From Parasedimentitalea denitrificans (GTDB lineage: Bacteria > Pseudomonadota > Alphaproteobacteria > Rhodobacterales > Rhodobacteraceae): 64,000 nucleotides of DNA. The position numbers were made by a program, and so were the translations under genes. Within the stretch, counting starts at the first letter, position 1. Each line of letters begins with the position of its first letter. The stretch spans positions 467,030-531,029 of the forward strand of contig NZ_QHLQ01000001.1 of NCBI RefSeq assembly GCF_011813015.1, in the 5' to 3' direction. This document shows, piece after piece, positions 1 to 10,306 of this stretch. Below the pieces are notes generated by a model. That model was not told where the DNA came from. It made no database searches and saw only the letters and a program-made list of their open reading frames with translations.

Positions 1-505
1 AGGTTCTGCCTATTGAAGACGCCCATGATTTCGCCTGCTCCGTACAAACCACTATCAAAATGTGTCTGTGAAATTTACAATTTCAAATATGACTTGTCGA
101 CTACTTCGGCTGTTTCCCATTGGAACAGCAACATAATTTTACGATTGACCAGGTGGCGAGCATTTTCGCCAGGCATCCAGACACGCCTTAACTGCGTCAA
201 CACCTCGGCAAAAATCCAAGTGTTTTTCGTTTGAGTTCAGCGGATTAGACGCAAACACGCCCAACCATATAGGTCTGACAGTCAAGACAGGCAAACCCTT
301 TTGACCATAGCGCCCCCCAAAGCAGAACAGCGCCGCGTATTAAAAAACTGAAAATAAAGACGAATTTAACCGGGCCATTTAACTTCCATCAAAAAAATGG
401 CAACAAGAACACGTTGCGAATTCGCGCTTAATCAGCAACCGCCCCGCCCCCCTTGAGCAGGAACACCCTGACCTCACCGATGTACAGATCCGCTCCTGAA
501 TCCGT
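1..505. other. Non-coding left end
   Basis: No convincing gene is seen here. The one open frame of some length (13-234) has no Shine-Dalgarno sequence, no recognisable motif and a composition unlike the neighbouring genes. The segment lies downstream of the GMC oxidoreductase stop codon and probably holds the end of the long minus-strand operon, but no clear hairpin with a U tract was found. Confidence 0.5.
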
Positions 506-2128
506 TCAGTGCGCACCCCTTCGGATCATATCAGCGGCTTTTTCGGCGATCATCACCACGGGTGACGCCGTATTGCCCGAAACGATTTTAGGCATCACAG
601 AAGCATCAACAACTCGTAGCCCTTCAAGCCCACGCAGGCGCAACTGCGGGTCAACCACAGACTGCTCATCACTGCCCATTCTGCAGGTGCCAACAGGGTG
701 GAAAATGGTGGTGGCGATATTTCCTGCTTGCTGCAGAATTTCCTCGTCTGTCTGGGTCTCTGGGCCGGGCAGGATCTCTTGTGGCATGTGAGGGCTTAGC
801 GCCTTGGCCGTCATAATTTGACGCGCTTGCTTGATCGACTGCACCGCTATGCGCCGGTCTTTTTCTGCTGACAGGTAGTTCAGACGGATATTTGGCTGCT
901 TGCTACTTTCGGCGCTGTTAATATGACAGTCGCCGACGCTTTCAGGGCGCAGATTACACACAGATACTGTAATTGCCGGAAACGGATGCAACGGGTCACC
1001 TAACCTATCGGTGGACAGCGGTTGGACGTGGTATTCTAGATCCGGCATCTCTAGCGACGGATCTGATTTGGTGAACATACCAAACTGGCTGGGCGCCATC
1101 GACATTGGCCCACTTTGGTTCAGCGCGTATTGCATCGCAATCTTCGCCTTGCCAAACAGACTGTTGGCCATGGTGTTCAACGTCTTGGCGTTCTTCACCT
1201 TGAACACGGTCCGAATTTGCAGATGGTCTTGCAGGTTCTCTCCGACCGCGGGCAAGTTATGTTCCACATCCAGCCCCAGCCCCCGTAGCAGTTCCGGGTT
1301 TCCGATACCTGACAGTTCCAATATCTTGGGCGAATTGATTGCACCAGCGGCCAACAACACCTCAACACTGGCGTTGGCTTGCTGCAATTTGCCCTTGTGG
1401 CGGAAAAGAACGCCAGTTACGCGGCGATTTTCGATCACCAGCCGCTCAGTCTCGGCCTTGGTGATCACACGTAGGTTAGGCCGGTTCATTGCCGGACGCA
1501 GAAACCCTTTGGCGGTATTCCAGCGCACGCCATTGTTTTGGTTGACCTCAAAAAAGCCGCTGCCCTCGTTGCTGCCGTCGTTGAAATCTTCTCGCGGCAT
1601 GACACCAAATTCCTGAGCCCCCTCTTGCACCGCCCGCAAAATGTCCCACTCAAGCCGCTGCTTTGAAACCTTCCATTCCCCACCAGACCTGTGCAGATCA
1701 GTGCTGCCGCCGTGGTGATCCTCGGACTTAAGGAAATAGGGCAGCACGTCGTCCCAGGCCCAGCCAACATTCCCCAGCTGACGCCAATGGTCATAATCCG
1801 TGGACTGACCGCGCATATAGATCATGCCGTTCACAGACGAACAGCCGCCCAGCACCTTGCCACGCGGATAAACCAAGCTGCGACCGTTCAACCCCGGTTC
1901 AGGCGCCGTTTTCATCATCCAGTCGGTGCGCGGGTTGCCAATGCAGTACAGATACCCCACCGGGATATGCACCCAGTGGTAGTTATCCTTGCCCCCAGCC
2001 TCTAGCAACAGAACCCGAGTGGTGGGATCTTCGCTTAGCCGGTTGGCCAACACGCAGCCAGCAGTGCCAGCCCCTACGATAATATAGTCATATTCCCCAT
2101 CAAGGGGCTGCGCCTGCGCCATAGCCAT
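506..2128 (-). CDS. GMC-family FAD oxidoreductase (choline dehydrogenase-like)
   Basis: This 540-residue protein has the usual length of glucose-methanol-choline oxidoreductases. An N-terminal Rossmann motif ([16 protein letters not shown], about residues 16-31) binds the FAD ADP moiety, and the GMC signature around [15 protein letters not shown] follows. The C-terminal region has HPVGTCRMG and then [14 protein letters not shown], which carry the catalytic His and the second conserved polar residue. It would oxidise a primary or secondary alcohol and pass electrons to a quinone or other carrier. It is the last gene of a long operon for a sugar alcohol or related compound, 17 bp after the preceding gene. 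The family is certain; the substrate (choline or a polyol) is not, and the context favours a polyol or aldehyde intermediate. Confidence 0.85.
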   Translation of the reverse strand: MAMAQAQPLDGEYDYIIVGAGTAGCVLANRLSEDPTTRVLLLEAGGKDNYHWVHIPVGYLYCIGNPRTDWMMKTAPEPGLNGRSLVYPRGKVLGGCSSVNGMIYMRGQSTDYDHWRQLGNVGWAWDDVLPYFLKSEDHHGGSTDLHRSGGEWKVSKQRLEWDILRAVQEGAQEFGVMPREDFNDGSNEGSGFFEVNQNNGVRWNTAKGFLRPAMNRPNLRVITKAETERLVIENRRVTGVLFRHKGKLQQANASVEVLLAAGAINSPKILELSGIGNPELLRGLGLDVEHNLPAVGENLQDHLQIRTVFKVKNAKTLNTMANSLFGKAKIAMQYALNQSGPMSMAPSQFGMFTKSDPSLEMPDLEYHVQPLSTDRLGDPLHPFPAITVSVCNLRPESVGDCHINSAESSKQPNIRLNYLSAEKDRRIAVQSIKQARQIMTAKALSPHMPQEILPGPETQTDEEILQQAGNIATTIFHPVGTCRMGSDEQSVVDPQLRLRGLEGLRVVDASVMPKIVSGNTASPVVMIAEKAADMIRRGAH

Positions 2129-2145
2129 TGATCCGAGTCTTGAGG

Positions 2146-3156
2146 TTAGTATTTGATCACGAGTTTGCCGATCATAGCAGCACCTTCGATGATCTGATGG
2201 GCCTCTTTCAAGGTGTCCGAAGACAACCCATGCAGAACCTTGGTCTCAGTTGTGGCAATAGTCCCATCATCAACCATCCGCGCCATGTGCGCCAGGATAT
2301 GGCCTTGCTTGTACATGTCCGGCGTCCCAAACAGCGAGCGTGTGAACATCAGCTCCCACATCAGGGCAGCTGATTTTCCTTGCAGCGCCGAAATATCCAG
2401 CTTTTCCGAAGTCTCGACAATGGTCCCGATCCGGCCCTGAGGCGCGATCAACTCGCACATGGCATCCCAGTGCTGGGCGGTGTCGGCGTATTGCACGATA
2501 TAGTCTGCTTGATGAAGCCCGGCCTGCTTCATATCCTTTACCAGATCGCGGTGGTTTACCACATGATGGGCGCCCATCTGACGGCACCACTTGGCCGTTT
2601 CAGGCCGCGAGGCTGTGGCGATCACTGTTGCATTGGTCAATTTGCGGGCGATCTGCGCGGTGATTGATCCAACACCGCCAGCACCGCCAATGATCAGCAG
2701 TGAAAACGGAGTTTCGCCCTGCGGCACCTGCAACCGTTCAAACAGGATTTCCCACGCGGTTAGCGAAACCAGTGGCAAGGACGCTGCCGCCTCGGGCGAT
2801 ACATTTTTCGGGGCATGGGCGGCGATGCGGTGATCGACACATTGTAACGACGCGTAGGAACCGGGTCGATTGGCATCACCTGCGTACCACACCCGGTCGC
2901 CCGGCTTGAAACCGGTCACGTTAGCTCCGCATTCAACCACGATGCCCACCGCATCATAGCCAAGGATAAACGGGGTCTCGTGTGGAGTGTCTACAGCGGT
3001 GCGAATGCGCCGTTTGGCATCTGCTGGATTGACCGAGACAGCCTCAATCTCGACCAGCAGATCATTCACCTCTGGTTTAGGGTCCGGTAGTTCCACATCG
3101 AACAGGCTTTCGGCTTCTTCGATTGGTAGCGAATTCAAAAATCCAACAGCGCGCAT
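2146..3156 (-). CDS. Quinone-oxidoreductase-type zinc-independent alcohol dehydrogenase
   Basis: The 336-residue protein belongs to the medium-chain dehydrogenase/reductase superfamily. It has a GroES-like N-terminal half ([11 protein letters not shown] near residues 42-52) and a Rossmann half with the NADPH loop GGAGGVGS near residue 157. The Cys and His ligands of zinc alcohol dehydrogenases are absent at the usual places, as in NADPH:quinone reductases. It probably reduces an enone, quinone or carbonyl intermediate with NADPH in the cytoplasm. It sits between the FGGY kinase and the GMC oxidoreductase on the same strand, so it likely serves the same catabolic route. Its exact reaction cannot be read from sequence. 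Confidence 0.8.
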   Translation of the reverse strand: MRAVGFLNSLPIEEAESLFDVELPDPKPEVNDLLVEIEAVSVNPADAKRRIRTAVDTPHETPFILGYDAVGIVVECGANVTGFKPGDRVWYAGDANRPGSYASLQCVDHRIAAHAPKNVSPEAAASLPLVSLTAWEILFERLQVPQGETPFSLLIIGGAGGVGSITAQIARKLTNATVIATASRPETAKWCRQMGAHHVVNHRDLVKDMKQAGLHQADYIVQYADTAQHWDAMCELIAPQGRIGTIVETSEKLDISALQGKSAALMWELMFTRSLFGTPDMYKQGHILAHMARMVDDGTIATTETKVLHGLSSDTLKEAHQIIEGAAMIGKLVIKY

Positions 3157-3202
3157 GGCTGTACTCCTTATTTGTAAAACTTGGTATCAGGACTGGTTAG
3201 TG

Positions 3203-4699
3203 TCAGTGCTGGGCCCACAGTGGTCTCATGGCTTCGCTCAACTGCAGATAGCGGCTGTAGCGTTTGTCATAATGGGACTGCATCTCGGTATCCGGCGTGA
3301 ACGAGGCACGACTACGGGTCATTGCCGCGATGCCGGCCTCGTAGTCAGCAAACAGCCCAGCCCCCAAACCCGCGCCGATGGCAGCCCCTAGGGCACCGGT
3401 CTCTTGTGCTTCGGCAACGGTCACAGGCACACCCAGCCCGTCGGCAAACATCTGTGGCCAGACCGGACTGCGGGACCCACCGCCGGACAGCACCGCCGAG
3501 TTGAATTCAACGCCAGCACTGCGCAGCACTTCAATATGGCGGCGATGCTCGAACATCACGCCCTCATACAGTGCGCGCAGCATGTGACTTTCGCCATGCC
3601 AACCGGCAATGCCATAGAAACCAGCGCGATATTCTGCCCCCTGCCCCGATCCATATAGGAAAGGGTGGAAATACGGATCGTCTGCCGCAGGTGTGACCTC
3701 TGCCACCCTTCCGTTGCAGTATCCAAACGGGTCGTCATGGTGTTCGCCGCGTTCTATGAACTCTCGGACGTACCACTCCAAATTGGCTGCCGAGGTGGCG
3801 CTGGCCTCAATATTCACAAATCGGGCACGGCCAAAACCGGCAACCATGAACACGCCCGGATCAACCACAGGTGTGGATGAAAACACCTGATTGATGCTCC
3901 AGGTGCCACAGATGATCGAGGCCTGTCCTGCCTCAACCACGCCGGATCCCATCGCACTAGAGACTACGTCAAAATACCCACCCACCACAGGTGTACCATC
4001 GGCCAATCCTGTGGCCTCGGCAGATTGGGCGCTAATTGTGCCCGCAACATCCGCGGGATCAAACAACCAAGGTAACATACCCCGGGCGTCCTCAAGCCCA
4101 TAGAGCGCCAGCAACTCATCATCATAAATGCAATCTGGCATCCGCAGCAGCCCACAACCTGACATGTCCGAAATGTCGCTTGTGCGAAGACCTGTCAGTT
4201 TGAAGTTGATGAAGTCCTTGCACAACATCACAGATCCAACCTGCGCATAGATTTCTGGGCGGTGCCGTTTGATCCATGCCAGCAACACAGGCGTTTGCGA
4301 AGGCCAGGGTTTTTGCAGGCAAATCTCATGCATTGCGTCACCGTGTGCCTCGGCCAGTTCCGCCGCCAGATCCGCCGCACGGGTATCCAGTGACTGAATG
4401 CCAATCAGCGGCTCACCATCGCGATCCACCAGATACAGCCCGTTGCCATGACCGGCACAGCCAACCGCCGCAATCTGGCTTGGTGCGATACCAGCCGCAT
4501 CAATACAGTTACGGATTGCTGTTTTGGCATTGGCCCACAACTCGTTCAGGTCACGCTCGACATATCCCGGCTGCGGCGTCGAGGATTGCCCATCCAACGC
4601 ATGCATCGCCACCTGACGTCCCTGCAGATCAAACAACACTGCCTTGATCACAGTGTTGCCCGCATCCAGCCCCAGCAGATATGTCTGTTGATCACTCAC
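3203..4699 (-). CDS. FGGY-family carbohydrate kinase
   Basis: This is a 498-residue FGGY sugar kinase. The N-terminal ATPase fold starts with YLLGLDAGNTVIKAVLFD, and the C-terminal domain has the adenosine-binding loop LSGGGSRSPVW and a later GALGAAIGAG stretch. I chose the GTG start at 4699 because it overlaps the aldolase stop codon by 8 bp and places the phosphate-1 motif close to the N-terminus, as in the family; the frame stays open to 4738. It would phosphorylate a sugar or sugar alcohol imported by the ribose-type transporter of this operon. Relatives include EryA (erythritol), LsrK (AI-2) and xylulokinase. The GlpD-like dehydrogenase next door favours a polyol substrate. Confidence 0.85.
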   Translation of the reverse strand: MSDQQTYLLGLDAGNTVIKAVLFDLQGRQVAMHALDGQSSTPQPGYVERDLNELWANAKTAIRNCIDAAGIAPSQIAAVGCAGHGNGLYLVDRDGEPLIGIQSLDTRAADLAAELAEAHGDAMHEICLQKPWPSQTPVLLAWIKRHRPEIYAQVGSVMLCKDFINFKLTGLRTSDISDMSGCGLLRMPDCIYDDELLALYGLEDARGMLPWLFDPADVAGTISAQSAEATGLADGTPVVGGYFDVVSSAMGSGVVEAGQASIICGTWSINQVFSSTPVVDPGVFMVAGFGRARFVNIEASATSAANLEWYVREFIERGEHHDDPFGYCNGRVAEVTPAADDPYFHPFLYGSGQGAEYRAGFYGIAGWHGESHMLRALYEGVMFEHRRHIEVLRSAGVEFNSAVLSGGGSRSPVWPQMFADGLGVPVTVAEAQETGALGAAIGAGLGAGLFADYEAGIAAMTRSRASFTPDTEMQSHYDKRYSRYLQLSEAMRPLWAQH

Positions 4700-5534
4700 G
4701 ATTGTAAATATCCCATGCTTCTTCGCCGCTGGCGCCATTGTGGATCATCGCCATCAATGCCGCGACCACGGCCTTTGGGTTGTCATGCTGATAGATATTG
4801 CGACCATAGACCATGCCCTTGGCGCCCTGCCCCATCAGTGCCGCTGATTTCATCAGCACAGTCTTCAGGTTTTCCTTGCCGCCGCCCCGTACCAGGACCG
4901 GCACCCGGGCAGCCTCGACCACGCGATGGAAATCCTCTGCGTGTTCGGTTGGATCCGCCTTAATGATGTCCGCACCCATTTCACTGGCCAGCCGGGTCAG
5001 CGTGACAATCTTGTCGGCGTTGCCATCCACCTGATAGCCACCACGAATGTCATTGGGCAGCATCACCAGTGGCTCGATCATCAACGGCATGCCGTATTTT
5101 TCACAGGCAGCCCGCACCTTTGAGATGTTCTCGACACATTGGCGGAACAGCTCGGGCTCGTCCGGCAGCATGAACAGGTTGACCACCACCGCAGCCGCAT
5201 CCATTTCCAACGCGCCGATAATCGGCTCTTCCGCGTTTTGCAGCAGCGACCACATCACCCGATGGCGTTGGTCGTTATAGGGATTGCCCATGTCGATCCG
5301 CATCACCAGCGCCGGTTTATCTTTCTCGGGCCGGGCTTGCAGCAAATCAGCCTGACCATAGGCCATCTGAATTGCATCAGGGCGAGCGTCGATCAGGGTG
5401 TTCACAACACCGCCCATGTCTTCTAGCCCGACCATAAAGCTGGGTTCATTACAGACCCCGTGATCAATCGCGACATCCAGACAGCCACCATTGGTGAACA
5501 TCCGATTCATGCGGGCTTTGGTGCTTACACGCAT
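4692..5534 (-). CDS. Class I aldolase of the DhnA/LsrF family
   Basis: The 280-residue TIM-barrel protein resembles archaeal-type class I fructose-bisphosphate aldolase (FbaB/DhnA) and LsrF. It opens with the family motif DVAIDHGV (about residues 21-28). The Schiff-base lysine is expected in GADIIKADPT near residue 190, and the phosphate-binding loop VLVRGGGK follows about 25 residues later. It would cleave, or form, a ketose phosphate to give dihydroxyacetone phosphate plus an aldehyde. It lies between a GlpD-like dehydrogenase (overlapping by 10 bp) and an FGGY kinase (overlapping by 8 bp), which suggests that the three act in series. Family assignment is solid; substrate is inferred only from context. 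Confidence 0.8.
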   Translation of the reverse strand: MRVSTKARMNRMFTNGGCLDVAIDHGVCNEPSFMVGLEDMGGVVNTLIDARPDAIQMAYGQADLLQARPEKDKPALVMRIDMGNPYNDQRHRVMWSLLQNAEEPIIGALEMDAAAVVVNLFMLPDEPELFRQCVENISKVRAACEKYGMPLMIEPLVMLPNDIRGGYQVDGNADKIVTLTRLASEMGADIIKADPTEHAEDFHRVVEAARVPVLVRGGGKENLKTVLMKSAALMGQGAKGMVYGRNIYQHDNPKAVVAALMAMIHNGASGEEAWDIYNRE

Positions 5535-7255
5535 TCCATTCTCCTTGATTTTGCATTCGGCTCTTGCTCTGACAGCAAGACACCGTGGAATTTTTCCAAC
5601 TCATTCAACAATGATGTCCGTTCGGCCACAAACTGATCTTGGCTCCAGTCCAGTTCCTGCGCCATCAGGTCAGCGATGACATCAATCAGTGGCAGGCTTA
5701 ACCGGCCCGTAATGGCCAGATCGGTGCGCCGAAGCACGATGTCAGACAGGTGCACAACATGTTCCCGTTGTACCAGAAACCTGATTTCTGCGGCTGTATA
5801 GGGGCAATCCGGCGCCAGCGTCTGATCATCCCCACCGGCAACGCTAACCCGCATAAGCTCACGTGATCGGGTTCCATAAGCCTGCACCAGATGCTCGGCC
5901 CGGTCTGCCGTCAGCGAAAACTCATGCATCAGCGCCCGCACCATCGCGCCATCGCCTGCCGGGTAATCAGCCCCACCGCCGATGGACAGGTCAATTGTAT
6001 CCCGCTTGCGAGGCTTACCCAACTCAGCCAGCACCTCGTCCGTTGTCTGTTGCGCAAAGGCGCGAAAGGTCGTCCACTTGCCCCCCACCATACAGAACTG
6101 CGGCACAGTGCCTTCGATCTTTTGGGTAAAGTGCCCGCGCGAAATGCGACCGGTGAAATCATGATCACTCGACGGTAGTGGTCGAATACCACTGTAGCTA
6201 AACACAACCTCGTCCTCGCTTACCGGCAAATTAGGAAAGACCAAACGCAGTGACGTCAGGATATAGTCCATTTCCTCGGGCTCGCAGCGGGTCCGTGATG
6301 CAGCAGTCACCCGGATATCAGTTGAGCCGGCCAGCACCTTGCCCAGATAGGGGAACACAATACAAACTCGGCCATCGGTATTTTCGAAATACATCATGTG
6401 GCCATCCAGCGCCTTTAGCAGCGCCGGGTTGTCCAAGATCAGATGCGACCCCTTAGTGCCGGACACCAGCGGTGTTGGTTTGGCTTCCTCTGGGGATAGC
6501 TGCGCAATCACCTCGTCCAGCCACGCACCCGAGGCATTCACCACCGCCCGCGTTGTCACCGGGAATTGTTCATCTGTTTCGCGATCGGTTACCAAAAATT
6601 CGCCATCCTGCGAATTCATTTCAGCGTAGTTTATCGCAACTGACTCTGGAGCTAGAGTTTCGGTGTCTGTGATCAACTCCACTCCTAGCCGCTCGGGATG
6701 TGAAATCCAGGCGTCGTAATAGGTCGCCGAGAACAACAGCTTGCGTGTCAGGTTTGGCCACTGCCTCCAGGTTGATTTAGCGCTGCGAAACTTATGTTTG
6801 GGCAAGATCCGGCGTTTTCGGGTCACCAAATCATATAGGGTCAAACCGGCCTTGATCGGCAATGCGCCACGGTTCGAGGGTTTGCCCGAGCCGCCAAAAA
6901 AGCTGGTCGCCGCATTAAACAACCCAGAAAACAACGAAGTGATCGGGATCGTGGTTGGCAGCGGCCGCACCATATGCGGCGCGTTGCGCAACAGTGCGTC
7001 CCGTTCCGCCAGCGACTCGCGTACCAGATCAAATTCACCATTTTCCAGATACCGCAGCCCGCCGTGGATCATTCGCGACGGGGCCGCGCTACAGCCTGAA
7101 CAGAAATCGTTGCGCTCGACCAGCAGCACCCGCAGCCCTTGTAGGGCCAGCTCGCGGTAGACGCCCAGCCCATTGATACCGCCGCCAATGACGATGACGT
7201 CAAAGGCACCGTTATCGCGGATGCGCTGAAAGCTGTTGTGTCGTTGCGCAGACAT
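5525..7255 (-). CDS. GlpD-like FAD-dependent polyol-phosphate dehydrogenase
   Basis: The 576-residue protein is a member of the glycerol-3-phosphate dehydrogenase (GlpD/GlpA) family. It has the FAD motif VIVIGGGINGLGV near residue 20, the GlpD-specific stretch SRMIHGGLRYLE near residue 60, and a GIRPLP element in the catalytic domain. A C-terminal helical domain (last about 130 residues) matches the DAO_C region. It oxidises a phosphorylated polyol at the membrane surface and feeds electrons to ubiquinone. Glycerol 3-phosphate is the default substrate, but EryB, the erythritol-phosphate dehydrogenase of rhizobia and Brucella, is in the same family. A SorC regulator and FGGY kinase in the operon resemble the ery/pentitol loci, so a four- or five-carbon polyol phosphate is plausible. 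Confidence 0.85.
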   Translation of the reverse strand: MSAQRHNSFQRIRDNGAFDVIVIGGGINGLGVYRELALQGLRVLLVERNDFCSGCSAAPSRMIHGGLRYLENGEFDLVRESLAERDALLRNAPHMVRPLPTTIPITSLFSGLFNAATSFFGGSGKPSNRGALPIKAGLTLYDLVTRKRRILPKHKFRSAKSTWRQWPNLTRKLLFSATYYDAWISHPERLGVELITDTETLAPESVAINYAEMNSQDGEFLVTDRETDEQFPVTTRAVVNASGAWLDEVIAQLSPEEAKPTPLVSGTKGSHLILDNPALLKALDGHMMYFENTDGRVCIVFPYLGKVLAGSTDIRVTAASRTRCEPEEMDYILTSLRLVFPNLPVSEDEVVFSYSGIRPLPSSDHDFTGRISRGHFTQKIEGTVPQFCMVGGKWTTFRAFAQQTTDEVLAELGKPRKRDTIDLSIGGGADYPAGDGAMVRALMHEFSLTADRAEHLVQAYGTRSRELMRVSVAGGDDQTLAPDCPYTAAEIRFLVQREHVVHLSDIVLRRTDLAITGRLSLPLIDVIADLMAQELDWSQDQFVAERTSLLNELEKFHGVLLSEQEPNAKSRRMECV

Positions 7256-7316
7256 AACTTCTCCGTTCGCCAGAGTTGTCCTCTGACGCCTTCTTGTTGT
7301 CGATTTTTAGTTCTGG

Positions 7317-8312
7317 TTAGCCGTCGAGGTTGGTCAAATGTATCCCGGCGGCGGTAGTAATAAGCTCGATGTCCTGTTGTGAAAGTCTGATGCGACCAGC
7401 GGCGGCATTCTCGCGGGCTTGGTCCGCGTTGCGGGCACCGCAGAGCGAAAAGGTGATACCAGGTTGCTGGACAGTCCAGGCAATCACCGTCTGCGCCAAG
7501 GTTGCGTTATGGGCATCGGCAACAGGTGCGATTTCCACCATCAGTGCCGCAATCTTTTGCCGGTTTGCCATTGAAAATCGCGGGTTGTCCTTGCGCTGAT
7601 CATCGCCCGAGAATTCCCTGTCTGGCCCAACCTTGCCACTTAGCAGCCCCAGTGCCAGAGACGAGTAGCTTAGCGCCGAAACACCGTGTTCCGCACAAAG
7701 CGGCAACAGCGAGGTTTCGATGTCGCGTTTGACCATGCTGTATTCTTCTTGGATGGCATCCAGCTGTCCCGCCGCCACATAGGCAGCAACATCATCAGCA
7801 CTGGTGTTGCTGGCCCCAATCGAGCGGATTTTGCCCTGTTGCTTTAGCGTTTCCAGCGCCTCCATCGTTTCGGCGATGGGCGTGGTCGGGTCCTGCCAGT
7901 GGGTGATGTAGTGATCGATATAATCGGTTTTCAGCCGTGTAAGGCTTTGCTCGACTTCATAGATAATCGCATCCTTGCCCAGATAGCGGTGCACTGGTTG
8001 ACCGTCATAGTCAAAGAAATGGTTGCCCTTTTGACTATGCCAGACCAGCCCACATTTAGTCGCCAAAACGACCTTGTCTCGACGCCCAACCAAGGCCTTG
8101 CCGACGATCTCTTCGGCCAGTCCCTGACCATAAGCAGGCGCAGTGTCGATCAGGGTGACACCTTCATCTACGGCCGTTTGAATAGCCTCAATCGACTGCG
8201 CTTCGTCAGTGCCGCCCCACATCCAGCCGCCAATGGCCCATGTGCCCAGACCAATCACCGAGGCTTCGATCCCGGATGCCCCAATTGGGCGTGTTAGCAT
8301 TTCATGCGACAT
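7317..8312 (-). CDS. Aldo/keto reductase
   Basis: The 331-residue protein is an NADP-dependent aldo/keto reductase of the YghZ/Tas-like branch. It shows GLGTWAIGGW, the catalytic tetrad elements DTAPAYG (Asp and Tyr, about residues 57-63) and ATKCG (Lys, about 85), and a HYITHWQD His strand. The C-terminal segment supplies the NADPH-binding residues. It would interconvert an aldehyde or ketose with an alcohol in the cytoplasm. It overlaps the SorC regulator gene by 11 bp and precedes the GlpD-like gene by 61 bp, so it is co-transcribed with the polyol pathway. It may reduce the aldehyde released by the aldolase, but this is inference. Confidence 0.82.
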   Translation of the reverse strand: MSHEMLTRPIGASGIEASVIGLGTWAIGGWMWGGTDEAQSIEAIQTAVDEGVTLIDTAPAYGQGLAEEIVGKALVGRRDKVVLATKCGLVWHSQKGNHFFDYDGQPVHRYLGKDAIIYEVEQSLTRLKTDYIDHYITHWQDPTTPIAETMEALETLKQQGKIRSIGASNTSADDVAAYVAAGQLDAIQEEYSMVKRDIETSLLPLCAEHGVSALSYSSLALGLLSGKVGPDREFSGDDQRKDNPRFSMANRQKIAALMVEIAPVADAHNATLAQTVIAWTVQQPGITFSLCGARNADQARENAAAGRIRLSQQDIELITTAAGIHLTNLDG

Positions 8313-9282
8313 GTTTTGACCTTTCCATAGTCTCTAGCACCGCGTTGACGGTCTCTTCGTCCAGGACCAGTGAATCCAGGAAATTTCCGTTCAGGACTGC
8401 CCGTATGGGCCGTGTTTTCTGTTCCCCGGCGGCAATGCCGATCACGGTGCGGCAGGCTTCCAGCTCGCTCGGGTCCAGTGCCACCAGACGCGAGTTCAGC
8501 TCATACTCAGCAAGACGCCCGTTTTCGCCGATCAGATGCGCCATGAATTCAGCCGCGACGCCCATGCCGACCAGCATCTTGCGGTCTGCCTCGGGTACTG
8601 GGTTCAGATCGTAGTAACTGGACCCGCGTGGTTCGACCGACCCAACCCCAACCAGCGCCACATTGGCGCGGCGCGCCAGGTCGAACACCTCTTTGGTCGA
8701 GGCCATGCTTTTCAGCATGTCGCGCTGATTGCGGCTTTCGGCAAACAGCGGCGCGTGGATCAGCATCGGCGTACCGCCCAGCCGTTCGGCCATCTGCGTC
8801 GCGAGATGGTTCACATCCGTATAAAATTTACCCTGCACCCCGCCGGTCAGCGGCACGACAGTCACGTCTATCTTGTTCTCAGGTGACAGGTTTTCAACCA
8901 CAGCACTCACCGCCTTGCCGCCGGTGATCGCAATAACATCCCCATCACGGATGGTTTCAAGCAGCATGTTTGCAGCCGCCCGACCAACTTGCTGAAGCGT
9001 GGTGTTCGGATTGCCCGACACTGTTGGTGTCACCATCGCGCCATTAAGCGCAGTTGCCCCAACCAAGCGGTTTTCCAGATCTGCCAACCGCTGAAACGGG
9101 CTTGTGACATCGATCTTGACCATGCCCTGCTTGCGCCCCTGCGCAATCAACCGGTTCACCTTGGACGTTGACAAGTTCAGCCGTTTTGCAATCTCTGACT
9201 GCTTTAGGCCTTCTACGAAATGCAACACCAATACAGTGTGGATCTGCCGCGAGAGTTCGAAATCTGGGATACGTTCTGACAT
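8302..9282 (-). CDS. SorC/DeoR-type sugar-binding transcriptional regulator
   Basis: The 326-residue protein has an N-terminal helix-turn-helix (residues about 18-50, with QSEIAKRLNLSTSKVNRL) and a long sugar-phosphate-binding domain (residues about 60-320) typical of SorC, LsrR and EryD. It includes ITGGKAVSAVVE and VGVGSVEPRGS stretches. Such proteins bind phosphorylated intermediates and repress or activate their operon. It is inside the operon between the transporter and enzyme genes, as eryD is in ery loci. Its probable target is the inverted repeat at 12999-13025 upstream of the binding-protein gene. That pairing is inferred from position only. Confidence 0.85.
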   Translation of the reverse strand: MSERIPDFELSRQIHTVLVLHFVEGLKQSEIAKRLNLSTSKVNRLIAQGRKQGMVKIDVTSPFQRLADLENRLVGATALNGAMVTPTVSGNPNTTLQQVGRAAANMLLETIRDGDVIAITGGKAVSAVVENLSPENKIDVTVVPLTGGVQGKFYTDVNHLATQMAERLGGTPMLIHAPLFAESRNQRDMLKSMASTKEVFDLARRANVALVGVGSVEPRGSSYYDLNPVPEADRKMLVGMGVAAEFMAHLIGENGRLAEYELNSRLVALDPSELEACRTVIGIAAGEQKTRPIRAVLNGNFLDSLVLDEETVNAVLETMERSKHVA

Positions 9283-9296
9283 GCCTCTGCCCTCCC

Positions 9297-10295
9297 CTAT
9301 CCGCGTTTCTTGTGCAGGTAGTGGTCAACCGACACCGCCGCTAATAAGATTGAACCGCGAATGATGTCCTGCCAGTAGACCGACACATCCAACAGTGCGA
9401 GCGAGCTGGACACCACCGAGAGCAGCACCACGCCGAGGATGGCGCCAAAGATGGTGCCGGAGCCGCCGGTCAGGCTGGCGCCGCCAATTACCGCTGCAGC
9501 GATCACGTTCAGTTCCATCCCCAACCCAAAGGTGGGCTGCGCTGACCCAAACCGCGCCATGTAAATGATGCCCGCAAACCCAGCTAATGCCGAACACAGG
9601 GTGGTGGTCAGAAAGATCACCTTTTTGGTGCGGATACCTGAATAGGCTGCCGCCTTTTCATTGCTGCCGGTATAGAAAACTTTGCGAAATACAGTGGTGC
9701 GGCGCAGCATGAAATCAAACACCAGAACCACCACCAGGAAGATGATAATCACCAGCGGGATTGGTCCGATTGTGCCCTGACCAATGAATTTGAATTCTGG
9801 CGGCAGCGTGTACAGCCCCAGCGGTCGTCCGCCAGTGCCCAGCAAACAGGCCCCCCGTGCGATCACCATGATCGCTAACGATACAATGAAGTGATGCAGC
9901 CCAACCCGGGTGACAAAGAACCCCATAAAGGCCCCAATGGCTGTACAGGCGGCTATCGCGATGGCCGAGGCCACCCAGGGGTCAATCCCCTGCAAGAACA
10001 GCCAACCGGCGATCACCATCGACAGCGCTGTGACAGATCCAACTGACAGATCGATCCCACCCGAAATCAGCAAGATGGTCATACCAACCACCACAATGCC
10101 CTCGACCGCAAAGGCCATAACCATGGCCCGCATATTCACCCAGGTCAGGAAATAGGGCGATGCAAAGGACATAATCACAAACATCACCAGAATGATCGCA
10201 ATCAACCCGGTTTCGCGCATCCGCAGCAGTTTGTGCAACGTACTGGTCGTTGGCTCTGCGGGTGCCGGAGCTGCTATTTCCATCGAGTTGTCCAC
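9297..10295 (-). CDS. Ribose-type ABC transporter permease
   Basis: The 332-residue integral membrane protein is of the RbsC/BPD_transp_2 family. About eight to ten hydrophobic segments are visible, and the family motifs are present: GGIDLSVGSVTALS near residue 80 and AAAVIGGASLTGGSGT near residue 250. It forms the channel for the sugar or polyol importer with the ATPase at 10307-11827 and the binding protein at 11917-12933. It ends 15 bp before the regulator start. RbsC-type permeases act as homodimers, which agrees with the single permease gene. Confidence 0.9.
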   Translation of the reverse strand: MDNSMEIAAPAPAEPTTSTLHKLLRMRETGLIAIILVMFVIMSFASPYFLTWVNMRAMVMAFAVEGIVVVGMTILLISGGIDLSVGSVTALSMVIAGWLFLQGIDPWVASAIAIAACTAIGAFMGFFVTRVGLHHFIVSLAIMVIARGACLLGTGGRPLGLYTLPPEFKFIGQGTIGPIPLVIIIFLVVVLVFDFMLRRTTVFRKVFYTGSNEKAAAYSGIRTKKVIFLTTTLCSALAGFAGIIYMARFGSAQPTFGLGMELNVIAAAVIGGASLTGGSGTIFGAILGVVLLSVVSSSLALLDVSVYWQDIIRGSILLAAVSVDHYLHKKRG

Positions 10296-10306
10296 CTTGC
10301 TCTCCC

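Noticed and set aside
13..234. Small open frame at the left end
   Set aside because: No ribosome-binding site, no domain, and low-quality composition.
1011..1616. Long plus-strand open frame opposite the GMC oxidoreductase
   Set aside because: It lies wholly antisense to a well-supported enzyme gene, has no ribosome-binding site and no motif; GC-rich codon use creates such shadows throughout the window.
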